DNA from: Pontibacter beigongshangensis
Lineage (GTDB): Bacteria > Bacteroidota > Bacteroidia > Cytophagales > Hymenobacteraceae
Length of the DNA: 64,000 bases
Reading direction: 5' to 3'
Assembly (NCBI RefSeq): GCF_014332515.1
Contig: NZ_VFSD01000004.1
Span: forward strand, 124,001 to 188,000
In this document: piece after piece, positions 17,178 to 25,791 of the stretch
Position numbering within the stretch: position 1 is the first letter of the stretch
How the letters are laid out: each line of letters begins with the position of its first letter
The notes under the pieces: generated by a model
What the model was told of the DNA's origin: nothing
Seen by the model: the letters and a program-made list of their open reading frames with translations, nothing else
Database searches by the model: none
Translations under genes and position numbers: made by a program

Positions 17178-17220
17178 TTTTACCAGTAATAAGTTGATTT
17201 GTTAAATCTGAATAAAATAT

Positions 17221-17276
17221 AAATTATTTAAATAAAAAAGGCCTTCCCGAGGCGCTGCTGCTGCTGCTGCTGCTGT
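17221..17276 (+). repeat. Dispersed intergenic repeat, copy 5
   Basis: AAATTATTTAAATAAAAAA, GGCCTTCCCGAGGC, then a pure (GCT)n tract of about six units, the longest in the family here. Confidence 0.82.
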
Positions 17277-17278
17277 TT

Positions 17279-17366
17279 TGTCAGAATCAGGATTCTCAGG
17301 ATGAAAGGATTTACAGGAAGTATTTGTCAGAATCAAATTTCCAGAATGAAAGAATGTTCAGAATAT
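17279..17366 (+). repeat. Two tandem GTCAGAATCA-type repeats
   Basis: The first unit (17279-17320) reads GTCAGAATCAGGATTCTCAG then GATGAAAGGAT. The second (17325-17366) reads GTCAGAATCAAATTTCCAGA then ATGAAAGAATG. Both are homologous to 7298-7340. Confidence 0.65.
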
Positions 17367-17483
17367 GCGCAGCACCAAACTTACTGTAGCTATTTATTTC
17401 TAGGTGTGTTAAGCCCGTCAGAATCATTTTCATATTCCTTCATCTACAAATCTTCAAATTCCTCAATTTCCAAATCTCCAAAT

Positions 17484-18836
17484 TCACAGATTATACAGGG
17501 CATGCGCTACAGCAAAATAGATGGCCAGGCCAAGCAGGTCGTTTGCTGTGGTGATGAAAGGGCCTGCTGCCACGGCCGGGTTTATGCCAAAACGGTCCAG
17601 CACCATGGGTGTAAGCGTGCCCATTAACGAAGCCAGCATCACCACCGAAAACAGCGCCACAGACACCACCGTCGACAACGTAATATCTCTGCGGAATAAG
17701 TACGACAAACCAAACACCAGTATCGAAATAATGGCCGCATTCAGGAGCGCCACCAGCAGTACCTTTAGCATACGCTGCCCAAAATGCTCAAAAATTACGG
17801 TGTTGGACGAAAGTGTCTGGATGATGATGGAGGAGGATTGAATCCCTACATTCCCGCCCGTGGCCGTAATAAGCGGCACAAACAGGGCTACAGCAGGCAA
17901 CATGGCAATATCGGCTTCAAAAAGCCCCATAAACTGGGCTGCCAACAAACCGCCCACCATGCCAATGATAAGCCACGGCAGCCGTGAGCGTGAGATGCGG
18001 AATACGCTGTCATCTTCCTCCACATTCTCCGTGATACCCGTCATGAGCTGGCGGCTGAGTTCGGCCTGCTCCTGCATCACGTCCACCACGTCATCGATGG
18101 TGATGCGCCCGAGCAGGCGGCCTTGTATGTTCACCACCGGTATCGACTCCAGGTCATATTTCTGCATCACAGCCACCACCTCGTTCTCATCCTTAAACGA
18201 TTCTATCGAGATCACGTCGGGGTTGTAAATATCCTTTACCAGCACATCATCTTTGGAGAGCAGCAGGTTCTTTACGCTTACGCGCCCCACCAGAATATCG
18301 CGGTTGTCGACCACGTACACGGTATAGATCCGGGCCACATCCTCTGCCTGCCGCCTTATCTCCTCTATGCACTGGCGTACGCGCCAGTTCAGGTTCACCT
18401 TTATGAGCTCTTTCGCCATCAGGCCGCCGGCACAGTCCTCTTCGTAATGCAGCAGGTCCAGGATAGCGGCCGTGCGGTCCTCGTCTAGCAGGGCAATCAC
18501 TTCCTCGCGCCGCTGCACCGACTGCTCGTTCAGGATGTCTACCGCATCATCCGAGTCCATCAGGTTCACGTAGCGGGCAATTTCCTGGCTGGTAAAGTTA
18601 TCCAGGAAGTCTGTGCGGATATCATAGTCCAGGTCGCTCAGTATCTCTGCCCCCACCTCGGGCGGCAGCAGGTCCATTACGTACTTGCTTTCGTTGGCAT
18701 CGAGCTCATACAGCACCGTGGTGATATCGGCAGGATACAAATCAGTCATACTTTCCAGTATGAATGCCTTATCCTGGCGCTCAATCGCCTCCTCTACCTG
18801 GGTTATGAACTCGCGCGTAATCTCTACATGAATCAT
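17484..18836 (-). CDS. mgtE: Magnesium transporter MgtE
   Basis: A 450-residue MgtE. It has an N-terminal helical superfamily domain (about 1-125), tandem CBS domains (about 130-250, DILVGRVSVKNLL and GRLLGRITIDDVVDVM), a plug helix and a five-segment membrane domain (about 285-450). The conserved ATGGNVGIQSSSIIIQTL and the late PFITTANDLLGLAIYF form the Mg2+ pore. The CBS and N domains sense cytoplasmic Mg2+ and close the channel. Its start overlaps the rsmA stop by four bases, so it is translationally coupled to rsmA. Confidence 0.95.
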   Translation of the reverse strand: MIHVEITREFITQVEEAIERQDKAFILESMTDLYPADITTVLYELDANESKYVMDLLPPEVGAEILSDLDYDIRTDFLDNFTSQEIARYVNLMDSDDAVDILNEQSVQRREEVIALLDEDRTAAILDLLHYEEDCAGGLMAKELIKVNLNWRVRQCIEEIRRQAEDVARIYTVYVVDNRDILVGRVSVKNLLLSKDDVLVKDIYNPDVISIESFKDENEVVAVMQKYDLESIPVVNIQGRLLGRITIDDVVDVMQEQAELSRQLMTGITENVEEDDSVFRISRSRLPWLIIGMVGGLLAAQFMGLFEADIAMLPAVALFVPLITATGGNVGIQSSSIIIQTLSSNTVIFEHFGQRMLKVLLVALLNAAIISILVFGLSYLFRRDITLSTVVSVALFSVVMLASLMGTLTPMVLDRFGINPAVAAGPFITTANDLLGLAIYFAVAHALYNL

Positions 18837-19615
18837 GACAGGTTCTGCTCTATCAGTTGGGTAAGTTGAACAAACTCCTGCACCGACAGCTGCTCGGCGC
18901 GCTGGTCAAAAACCGGCTGCGTTAGCACCTCGGGCGGCAGGTTGTAGGTTTTCAGGCAGTTGCGGAGGGTTTTGCGCCGCGTGCCGAAGCTGAGCTTCAC
19001 TACCTCAAAAAAGCGTTTCTCGTTGCAGGGCAGCTCCTCCACCTCGTTGCGCATCAGGCCAATAACCGCCGACTTTACCTTTGGCTTGGGGTGAAACACC
19101 TGCTCACTTACGGTAAATTTATAGTCGATGGTGTAAAACGCCTGCAGCAGCACGCTCAGGATGCCATAGGTTTTGGAGCCCGGAGGGGCTGCCAGCCGCT
19201 CCGCCACCTCTTTCTGCAACATGCACACTACTTCAGGCACCCGGTCGCGGTGCTGGAGCACTTTAAAAAAGATCTGGCTCGAAATGTTGTATGGGAAGTT
19301 ACCGATAATCGCAAACTTACCCGGAAACAGTGTACTTAGGTCTGTGCGCAGGAAATCGGCCGAGAGGATCCGGTCCTGCAGTTGGGGGAAGTGCTCCTTT
19401 AAATACGCGATGGATTCGCGGTCTATGTCTACGACCGTGGTGGTGTATTCTTTATGCTGCAACAGGTACTGCGTGAGCACGCCCATGCCAGGGCCTATCT
19501 CCAGCACATCCGTTACGCCATGGTGCAGCGTCAGTTGCTCTACAATTTTCATGGCGATGTTCTGGTCTATCAGAAAATGCTGCCCCAGGTGTTTTTTCGG
19601 ACTTACTTTGCTCAC
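18833..19615 (-). CDS. rsmA: 16S rRNA (adenine1518/1519-N6)-dimethyltransferase RsmA (KsgA)
   Basis: A 260-residue SAM-dependent rRNA dimethyltransferase. The SAM site is EIGPGMGVLTQYLL, the catalytic motif IV is NFPYNISSQIFFKVL (N-F-P-Y in place of N-L-P-Y), and the start KKHLGQHFLIDQNIAMKIVE is diagnostic. The C-terminal helical domain includes SFGTRRKTLRNCL. It dimethylates two adjacent adenines in helix 45 late in 30S assembly. It is first in an operon with mgtE. Confidence 0.95.
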   Translation of the reverse strand: MSKVSPKKHLGQHFLIDQNIAMKIVEQLTLHHGVTDVLEIGPGMGVLTQYLLQHKEYTTTVVDIDRESIAYLKEHFPQLQDRILSADFLRTDLSTLFPGKFAIIGNFPYNISSQIFFKVLQHRDRVPEVVCMLQKEVAERLAAPPGSKTYGILSVLLQAFYTIDYKFTVSEQVFHPKPKVKSAVIGLMRNEVEELPCNEKRFFEVVKLSFGTRRKTLRNCLKTYNLPPEVLTQPVFDQRAEQLSVQEFVQLTQLIEQNLS

Positions 19616-19753
19616 GTTACTTTTCTTTAATTTTCAGGACGGATTGGTGAATCATCCGTTCAAATATTTATTAACTATCTTCCCTCCTGCCGCCAAACCT
19701 TCACATTAACTTATATACTTACTATATTGCATCCTCAAAGATACGAACGACAA

Positions 19754-21187
19754 ATGCCGACACAACTTAAATACAGCGCAACACCCGGTAAAAATGCCGA
19801 TATTGTCTTAATTGTGCAGGCAGCACAACCAGCGCTTCCCGATGATTTTTCAAAAGAAGAGGCTGCCTATGTGCAGCAGCAGCTAGGCCAGCAGGCAAAA
19901 CTCATCTCCCTGAACCGCTATACCCACCGCATCTATGTGGTGGTAGCGCCTGAGGCTAAGACGGAGCACGCTGCCCATGAGGCGCTGCGGCAGGCGGGAT
20001 ACAACCTGTTGAAGCACCTGAAGGCAGAAAAAGTGCCGTCCGTAACCCTGGTTGACACTACCGGTTCCCGCGCCAGCCTATACCTGGCTGAAGGCCTTTT
20101 CCTGAGCAATTTCCAGTTCCAGAAGTACAAGACCAAAGATGTAAAGCCCAGCCCACTGGATACCATTGTGATTACCGGCTCCGCTGCAAACGAACAGGAG
20201 GTACAGGAACTGCAGCATGTGCTGGAAGCCGTACACATAGCACGCGAGTTGGTGAACGAACCTCATAGCCACCAGACGGCAGAACAGTTCAGCGTTCAAC
20301 TGGAAGAACTAGGGCAGCAGGCTGGTTTCAGAACCGATGTATTGGATGAGATAAAAATACAGTCGCTGAAAATGGGCGGCCTGCTGGCCGTGAACCAGGG
20401 CAGCGAAGACCCGCCGACTTTCACCATTATGGAATGGAAGCCGGAGCAGCCGCAGAACGACAAGCCATACGTGCTGGTGGGCAAAGGCGTGGTGTATGAT
20501 ACCGGAGGGCTCAGCCTGAAACCCACGCCACAATCGATGGATTTTATGAAGTCTGATATGGCCGGCGCAGCGGCAGTGGCAGGCATTATGTATGCCATAG
20601 CCAAAAACAAGCTGCCCCTGCACGTCATCGGGCTGGTGCCAGCCACCGACAACCGCCCCGGCGGAAAAGCCTTTGCCCCTGGCGACGTGATTACCATGCA
20701 CAACGGCATGACCGTGGAAGTGATGAATACCGATGCTGAAGGACGCCTGCTCCTGGCCGATGCCCTGAGCTTTGCCCAAAGGTACCACCCGGCCCTTGTG
20801 TTCGACCTGGCCACCCTGACAGGGGCGGCTGCGCGGGCAGTAGGCAAAGAAGGACTGGTAGCCATGGGCAATGCCGGTGACGAGGTGATGAGTGCCCTGA
20901 AAAAAGCAGGCGAGCAGGTGCACGAGCGCATTGTGGAGTTCCCCCTCTGGGATGAATATAAAAAGCACATCGAATCGGACATTGCAGACCTCAAAAACCT
21001 GGGAGGGGCAGATGCCGGCGCCATTTCGGCGGGCAAGTTCCTGGAGTGTTTTACCAACTATCCGTGGGTGCACCTCGACATTGCCGGGGTAGCTTTTCTG
21101 CATGGTGAAGATTCCTATCGAGGTAAAATGGCAACAGGCGCTGGCGTTCGTCTAATTTATCATTACCTTCGCGCATTGGCCCAATAA
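19754..21187 (+). CDS. pepA: Leucyl aminopeptidase (M17 family)
   Basis: A 477-residue M17 aminopeptidase (about 486 if the in-frame TTG at 19727 were used; ATG 19754 is preferred). The two-zinc catalytic domain has VGKGVVYDTGGLSLKP, MKSDMAGAAAV, the signature NTDAEGRLLLADAL and the late GKFLECF segment. It cleaves N-terminal residues from peptides in the cytoplasm. It is seven bases upstream of pdxA and begins a plus-strand housekeeping run. Confidence 0.93.
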   Translation: MPTQLKYSATPGKNADIVLIVQAAQPALPDDFSKEEAAYVQQQLGQQAKLISLNRYTHRIYVVVAPEAKTEHAAHEALRQAGYNLLKHLKAEKVPSVTLVDTTGSRASLYLAEGLFLSNFQFQKYKTKDVKPSPLDTIVITGSAANEQEVQELQHVLEAVHIARELVNEPHSHQTAEQFSVQLEELGQQAGFRTDVLDEIKIQSLKMGGLLAVNQGSEDPPTFTIMEWKPEQPQNDKPYVLVGKGVVYDTGGLSLKPTPQSMDFMKSDMAGAAAVAGIMYAIAKNKLPLHVIGLVPATDNRPGGKAFAPGDVITMHNGMTVEVMNTDAEGRLLLADALSFAQRYHPALVFDLATLTGAAARAVGKEGLVAMGNAGDEVMSALKKAGEQVHERIVEFPLWDEYKKHIESDIADLKNLGGADAGAISAGKFLECFTNYPWVHLDIAGVAFLHGEDSYRGKMATGAGVRLIYHYLRALAQ

Positions 21188-21194
21188 GTACCAA

Positions 21195-22214
21195 ATGGAG
21201 AAACATAAAATCAGGTTAGGAATCAGTATTGGCGACACCAACGGCATTGGCCCCGAGATAATCGTTAAAACCCTTTCTGACCAGCGCGTTCTTAATTACT
21301 GCATTCCTGTTATCTATGGCTCCGCCGCCTTGTTCACCAGCATCCGGAAAAGCCTGGGAGCGGAGCATTTCCACTTCCAGCAGGTAGACCATGCCGACGC
21401 CCTGGTGCCGCGCAAAGTAAACCTGATCCATTGCTGGCCGGAGGAACCGGCACTGGAGCCTGGCAAGCCAACCCCGGAATCCGGAAAGGCGTCGCTACAG
21501 TCGCTGATGGCTGCCTGCCAGGATCTGAAAGCCGGTAAACTGGACGGCCTGGTAACTGCTCCGATTAACAAAGACAACATCCAGACCGATGAGTTCCGGT
21601 TTCCGGGACATACCGAGTTCCTGACATCGTATTTTGATGCCGCTGAAAGCCTGATGCTCCTGGTGAGCGGCGACCTGCGCGTGGCCACCGTGACGGGGCA
21701 TATGCCCATCAACGAAGTTTCCGGAAAGCTCTCAGTGGAGTTGCTGATCCGGAAACTGACGATCCTGCTGGAGTCGCTGCGCCTGGATTTTGGCATACTG
21801 AAACCGCGCGTGGCCGTACTTGGTCTAAACCCGCATGCCGGGGAGAATGGTTTGCTTGGATCAGAAGAGACGGACATTATCCGTCCGGCGGTGCTGCACA
21901 TGAAAGAGCGCGGCCACCTGGTGTTTGGCCCTTACCCGGCCGACGGTTTTTTTGGCATGCGCCAATACAAGCAGGTAGACGCAGTGCTGTCGATGTACCA
22001 CGACCAGGGCCTGATTCCGTTCAAAACGCTGGCTTTTGAAAACGGCGTTAACTTCACGGCCGGACTGCCGATCGTAAGAACCTCACCTGACCATGGCACG
22101 GCCTATGATATTGCAGCTAAACACGTTGCCGATGAGACGTCTTTCCGCGAAGCGCTCTTCACGGCCTGCGACATAATCCGTAAACGCCAGGAAGCCGAAC
22201 ATCCTGCCGTATAA
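21195..22214 (+). CDS. pdxA: 4-hydroxythreonine-4-phosphate dehydrogenase PdxA
   Basis: A 339-residue PdxA. The start has ISIGDTNGIGPEI, the metal-binding His residues are in FPGHTEF, MYHDQGLIPFK and RTSPDHGTAYDIA, and TAPINKDNIQ marks the substrate loop. It oxidises 4-phosphohydroxy-L-threonine in the DXP-dependent vitamin B6 pathway. It lies seven bases after the aminopeptidase gene. Confidence 0.95.
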   Translation: MEKHKIRLGISIGDTNGIGPEIIVKTLSDQRVLNYCIPVIYGSAALFTSIRKSLGAEHFHFQQVDHADALVPRKVNLIHCWPEEPALEPGKPTPESGKASLQSLMAACQDLKAGKLDGLVTAPINKDNIQTDEFRFPGHTEFLTSYFDAAESLMLLVSGDLRVATVTGHMPINEVSGKLSVELLIRKLTILLESLRLDFGILKPRVAVLGLNPHAGENGLLGSEETDIIRPAVLHMKERGHLVFGPYPADGFFGMRQYKQVDAVLSMYHDQGLIPFKTLAFENGVNFTAGLPIVRTSPDHGTAYDIAAKHVADETSFREALFTACDIIRKRQEAEHPAV

Positions 22215-22250
22215 TATAGGCAAGTAGTTTTTTTTGTCAGAAATATGTTG

Positions 22251-22258
22251 TAATTTTG
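22251..22258 (+). promoter_or_regulatory. -7 promoter element before DUF177 gene
   Basis: TAATTTTG matches TAnnTTTG exactly, 24 bases before the GTG start. A TTTG at 22233-22236 is closer than the usual -33 spacing, so the upstream element is uncertain. Confidence 0.55.
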
Positions 22259-22281
22259 CATCTTGCAAAAAAGCTGCGGGT

Positions 22282-22830
22282 GTGAAAAAGCTAAAAGATT
22301 ATGAAATCGGCATAGCCAAACTCAGTAACAAGAAGCACTTGTACGAGTTTGAGATGGACGACTCATTTTTCGATTTGTTTGGGAAGGAGATCCTACAGGG
22401 CGGAAACCTGAAGGCCAAGGTAGAACTTGACAAAACCGAGTCGCTGCTGACGCTGACCTTTGCCATACAGGGAGACGTGAAGCTGATCTGTGACCGAAGC
22501 CTGGAAGAGTTTGAACAGCCTGTGGATTTGCAGGAGGTGGTGCGGATGCGGTTTGGTCCGGAGAACAAGGAACTCGATGACGACCTTTGGGAAATAACCC
22601 CCGAAACGCAGCATATAAACGTGGCGCAGCACCTCTATGATTTCATAGCGCTTTCGCTGCCCATGAAAAAGCTGCACCCCCGCTTTCTGGAGGAGCAGGA
22701 CGAGGACGACGATGACGACATACTCATCTACTCTTCGCGCCAGGCGGACCAGGAAGCAGGCAGTGATGAAGACGGCAACGACGATGAGGACACGGATCCT
22801 CGTTGGGACGCACTCAAGAATCTGAATTAA
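22282..22830 (+). CDS. DUF177 (YceD-like) protein
   Basis: A 182-residue protein of the YceD/DUF177 family, encoded just before ribosomal protein L32 as in most bacteria. GTG 22282 is chosen because it follows a promoter by 24 bases and yields MKKLKDYEIGIAKL; the upstream in-frame TTG lies inside the promoter. The C-terminal 40 residues are very acidic (EDEDDDDDILIYSSR and a DEDGNDDEDTD stretch). YceD is implicated in 23S rRNA accumulation. The usual C-x-x-C pairs are not evident: only one Cys (LICDRSL) is seen. Confidence 0.88.
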   Translation: MKKLKDYEIGIAKLSNKKHLYEFEMDDSFFDLFGKEILQGGNLKAKVELDKTESLLTLTFAIQGDVKLICDRSLEEFEQPVDLQEVVRMRFGPENKELDDDLWEITPETQHINVAQHLYDFIALSLPMKKLHPRFLEEQDEDDDDDILIYSSRQADQEAGSDEDGNDDEDTDPRWDALKNLN

Positions 22831-22883
22831 GTAAAGTAGAAATATCAACCAAGTATAAACTGCATTAAACTATTTAACTAAAA

Positions 22884-23081
22884 ATGGCACATCCTAAACG
22901 TAAGATTTCGAAGACCAGAAGAGATAAGAGAAGAACTCACCAAAAACTTTCTGAGAAAGCCATTGCTCTTTGCCCTACCACAGACACGCCGCACTTGTAT
23001 CACCATGCTTATGTGGTAGAAGGAGATCTGTTCCACAAAGGCAAACTGGCTATCAAAAATTATACAACGAACGCCCAGTAA
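22884..23081 (+). CDS. rpmF: 50S ribosomal protein L32
   Basis: A 65-residue L32. [19 protein letters not shown] is the standard start and [14 protein letters not shown] the middle. Of the zinc Cys positions of other L32 proteins only one Cys remains (ALCPTT), the zinc-free form common in Bacteroidetes. It sits between the DUF177 gene and plsX in the classic order. Confidence 0.96.
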   Translation: MAHPKRKISKTRRDKRRTHQKLSEKAIALCPTTDTPHLYHHAYVVEGDLFHKGKLAIKNYTTNAQ

Positions 23082-23138
23082 GCAATAGCCTGCTTTTGAT
23101 TTAGTTCTGTATAATTTAAAACAAAAATATCCCAGTAC

Positions 23139-24080
23139 ATGAGGATCGCCTTAGACGCTATGGGCGGCGATTATGCACCTGAGGCTATCATTAAGGGTGC
23201 AATACTCGCTGCAGAGCAGCTTGAGAAAGATGATGAAATCCTGCTTATCGGGCAGGAGGAAATTGTTCGTTCGCTGTTAACAGAATTAGGATATACCGGC
23301 AGTAGTATAAAGGTTGTAAACGCCACTCAGGTTATCGGGATGGCGGAGCACCCTACCAAGGCTCTTTCCCAGAAAACGGATTCCAGTATTGCCGTTGGCT
23401 ATGGTCTGTTAAAAGCCCAGCAGGCGGATGCTTTCTGCAGCGCAGGAAACACGGGCGCCATGCTGGTGGGCGCCATGTTCAGCGTAAAATCAATTGAAGG
23501 AATAATCAGGCCTGCCATTGCCGGTTTCGCGCCGAAATTAAGCGGCGGCTTTGGCGTGATCCTGGATGTTGGGGCTAATGTGGATTGTAAGCCGGAGGTG
23601 CTGGAGCAATTCGGCGAGACAGGCTCCATCTACGCCAAGTACGTGCTTGGCATAGAAAACCCGAAGGTTGGCCTGATGAACCTGGGAGAGGAAGAGAGCA
23701 AAGGGACAGTAAACATTCAGGCTGCCCACCAGCGCCTGAAAAACAACCCAAACATTAACTTCATCGGAAACCTGGAGGGGCGCGATCTTTTTAACGACAA
23801 GGCCGATGTGATTGTTTGCGACGGTTATACCGGCAACATCATCATCAAAATGGCAGAGTCAATTTACGAGATCATGGCCGAAAAAAATATCAAGGATCCT
23901 TTCTTTGATAATTTTAACTACGAGGCTGCTGGTGGCAGCCCCATCTTAGGCATTAACGGCAACGCGGTTATCGGTCACGGTGTGTCGAGCCCGCTGGCGG
24001 TGTGCAACATGGTGGTGCTGGCACAGAAGATGGTTTCATCCAAAATTTCAGAACGGTTCCGTAAGAATTACAGCGCCTAG
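23139..24080 (+). CDS. plsX: Phosphate acyltransferase PlsX
   Basis: A 313-residue PlsX, with [13 protein letters not shown] at the start and the family blocks [20 protein letters not shown] and [12 protein letters not shown]. It makes acyl-phosphate from acyl-ACP for PlsY in phospholipid synthesis, as a peripheral membrane enzyme. It lies downstream of rpmF, and a terminator follows before fabH, so fabH can also be transcribed separately. Confidence 0.96.
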   Translation: MRIALDAMGGDYAPEAIIKGAILAAEQLEKDDEILLIGQEEIVRSLLTELGYTGSSIKVVNATQVIGMAEHPTKALSQKTDSSIAVGYGLLKAQQADAFCSAGNTGAMLVGAMFSVKSIEGIIRPAIAGFAPKLSGGFGVILDVGANVDCKPEVLEQFGETGSIYAKYVLGIENPKVGLMNLGEEESKGTVNIQAAHQRLKNNPNINFIGNLEGRDLFNDKADVIVCDGYTGNIIIKMAESIYEIMAEKNIKDPFFDNFNYEAAGGSPILGINGNAVIGHGVSSPLAVCNMVVLAQKMVSSKISERFRKNYSA

Positions 24081-24113
24081 CCTGTTTGCCTGGCCTCCAC
24101 CCCATCGAATACT

Positions 24114-24176
24114 ACCTGGTATAAACAAAACAGCAACTCTTTTTAAGGTTCTGTCAGTTTATACCAGGTTTTTTTT
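24114..24176 (+). terminator. Terminator after plsX
   Basis: A perfect 13-bp stem (ACCTGGTATAAAC, 24114-24126, with 24157-24169) and an unusually long 30-base loop, followed by a T run. Confidence 0.8.
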
Positions 24177-24221
24177 ATTAATTTGCCCGCTCAAACTTTT
24201 ACCCTTAGAAACTATTATAAC

Positions 24222-25220
24222 ATGAGTAAAATTACTGCCGCTATTACAGGCGTAAGTGGCTACGCTCCCGAGTATGTGCTTACCAACAAAGAACTGGAGA
24301 CCTTGGTGGAAACCAACGACGAATGGATCGTGAGCCGCACGGGAATTAAGGAAAGGCGCATCCTGAAGGGCGAAAACCAGGGCACTTCTCAGATTGCCAT
24401 TCCTGCAGTAAAAGAATTACTTAAAAAGACCAATACCAGGCCAGAGGAAGTAGACTTGCTGATCTGTGCCACCACCACCCCCGACATGGTTTTCCCGGCC
24501 ACGGCCAACCTGATTACGGCAGAAGTGGGAGCTGTAAACGCTTTCGGATACGACCTGCAGGCCGCCTGCTCCGGCTTCCTGTTCGCGCTGGCTACAGGGT
24601 CCAAATTCATTGAATCGGGCCAGTACAAGAAAGTGATTGTGGTAGGTGCCGATAAAATGTCGGCCATAGTAGATTATACAGACCGCACCACCTGCATTAT
24701 TTTTGGAGATGGCGGTGGCGCCGTTATGCTGGAACCTAATACCGAAGGCTATGGTGTGTTGGACCAGGTCCTGAAATCAGACGGAGCAGGCGCTCCTTAC
24801 CTGCATATGAAAGCAGGTGGCAGCCGCAAACCAGCCACCATGGAAACAGTAGCAGCCCGCGAACACTTTGCTTACCAGGAAGGCCAGACGGTGTTTAAGT
24901 TCGCCGTAAAAAACATGGCCGACGTATCGGCTGAGGTGATGGAGCGCAACAACCTGACCTCGGAAGATGTTGCCTGGCTCGTGCCCCACCAGGCTAACAA
25001 GCGCATTATAGAGGCCACTGCCAACCGCATGGGCGTTTCCAGCGAGAAGGTGATGCTCAACATCCAGAAATACGGCAACACCACCAGCGGCACCATCCCG
25101 CTTTGCCTCTGGGAGTATGAGCCACAATTAAAGAAAGGCGACAACCTGATTCTGGCAGCCTTTGGCGGCGGCTTTACCTGGGGTTCCATTTACCTGAAGT
25201 GGGCCTACGATCCGAAATAG
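24222..25220 (+). CDS. fabH: 3-oxoacyl-ACP synthase III FabH
   Basis: A 332-residue KAS III. The catalytic triad is Cys116 ([12 protein letters not shown]), the His in [12 protein letters not shown] and the Asn in [11 protein letters not shown]. It condenses acetyl-CoA or a branched primer with malonyl-ACP to start fatty acid synthesis. ATG 24222 is preferred to the upstream TTG at 24183, which lies inside the plsX terminator region. TTAATTTG at 24177-24184, one mismatch from the -7 consensus, may be its own promoter. The DUF177-rpmF-plsX-fabH order is conserved. Confidence 0.95.
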   Translation: MSKITAAITGVSGYAPEYVLTNKELETLVETNDEWIVSRTGIKERRILKGENQGTSQIAIPAVKELLKKTNTRPEEVDLLICATTTPDMVFPATANLITAEVGAVNAFGYDLQAACSGFLFALATGSKFIESGQYKKVIVVGADKMSAIVDYTDRTTCIIFGDGGGAVMLEPNTEGYGVLDQVLKSDGAGAPYLHMKAGGSRKPATMETVAAREHFAYQEGQTVFKFAVKNMADVSAEVMERNNLTSEDVAWLVPHQANKRIIEATANRMGVSSEKVMLNIQKYGNTTSGTIPLCLWEYEPQLKKGDNLILAAFGGGFTWGSIYLKWAYDPK

Positions 25221-25241
25221 CATTCTCTTACCCATAAATTT

Positions 25242-25265
25242 AAGCGGCCCGGTGCCGCTTTTTTT
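25242..25265 (+). terminator. Terminator after fabH
   Basis: Stem AAGCGGC/GCCGCTT with a five-base loop and a T run. Confidence 0.92.
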
Positions 25266-25278
25266 GTGCCTTACCAGG

Positions 25279-25325
25279 CAGCGGCAGCAGAAGCCTCGGA
25301 GGGGGCAAAACCATTAGAATAATTT
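25279..25325 (-). repeat. Dispersed intergenic repeat, copy 6
   Basis: On the minus strand: AAATTATTCTAATGG, TTTTGCCCCCTCCGAGGC, then TTCTGCTGCCGCTGC. Confidence 0.8.
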
Positions 25326-25459
25326 GGTTAACGCACCAATGGGTCCATGGTCGATCTGTTGGTTCTTCAAGTTGCAAAACCAGTAGATGCACGACATTAA
25401 CAATGAAACTCCGAACTCGTCCCCTAATTAAGCTACAGAATTTACCCAGCAGCCATTTC

Positions 25460-25495
25460 AAATTATTTAAATGAAAATGGCCCTCCGGAGCCATC
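25460..25495 (+). repeat. Dispersed intergenic repeat, copy 7 (lacks CTG end)
   Basis: AAATTATTTAAATGAAAAT then GGCCCTCCGGAGCC. The CTG run is missing. Confidence 0.7.
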
Positions 25496-25719
25496 AATGC
25501 CCTTAAGTGGCATGGGGGATAGCGCGCGGTTATTTTTAAGTAACAGCCCCCAAATGGGGCTCGCACACCTGGTGTTTTGTCAAATTAACATTAGACATGA
25601 TGGCAGCTAGGCTTTCTGGCAGCTTTGCAAGCATTAAACCATTCTAATAATCGAATTGGTGGAGGAGTATTGGTCATTATATCGGCTGCCTACAAAAAAA
25701 CAAAAACAGGCATAAAAAC

Positions 25720-25747
25720 AAAGAGGAGCGTTTTACGGCTCCTCTTT
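25720..25747 (-). terminator. Terminator of susC1-susD1 operon
   Basis: Stem AAAGAGGAGC/GCTCCTCTTT with an eight-base loop. On the minus strand it is followed by a T-rich run. Confidence 0.85.
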
Positions 25748-25791
25748 ATACTTGAACTAACTTTCGAAAAACTGTATTTCATCCCCCACTT

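Larger units (their letters stand above)
17178..17483. other. Repeat-rich intergenic region
   Basis: 306 bases between two minus-strand genes. It contains repeat copy 5 (17221-17276), two tandem GTCAGAATCA repeats (17279-17366) and, near 17440-17480, a tract of AAATTC/CAAATCT units. There is no gene. Confidence 0.7.
25221..25791. other. Intergenic region between convergent fabH and susD1
   Basis: 571 bases with two repeat copies in opposite orientation (25279-25325 reverse and 25460-25495 forward), a terminator for each side, and an AGCCCC/GGGGCT hairpin near 25544-25562. There is no credible gene. Confidence 0.65.

Noticed and set aside
17301-17627. Plus-strand ORF of 108 codons across the repeat region and the end of mgtE
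   Set aside because: It consists of translated repeat DNA and antisense of mgtE.
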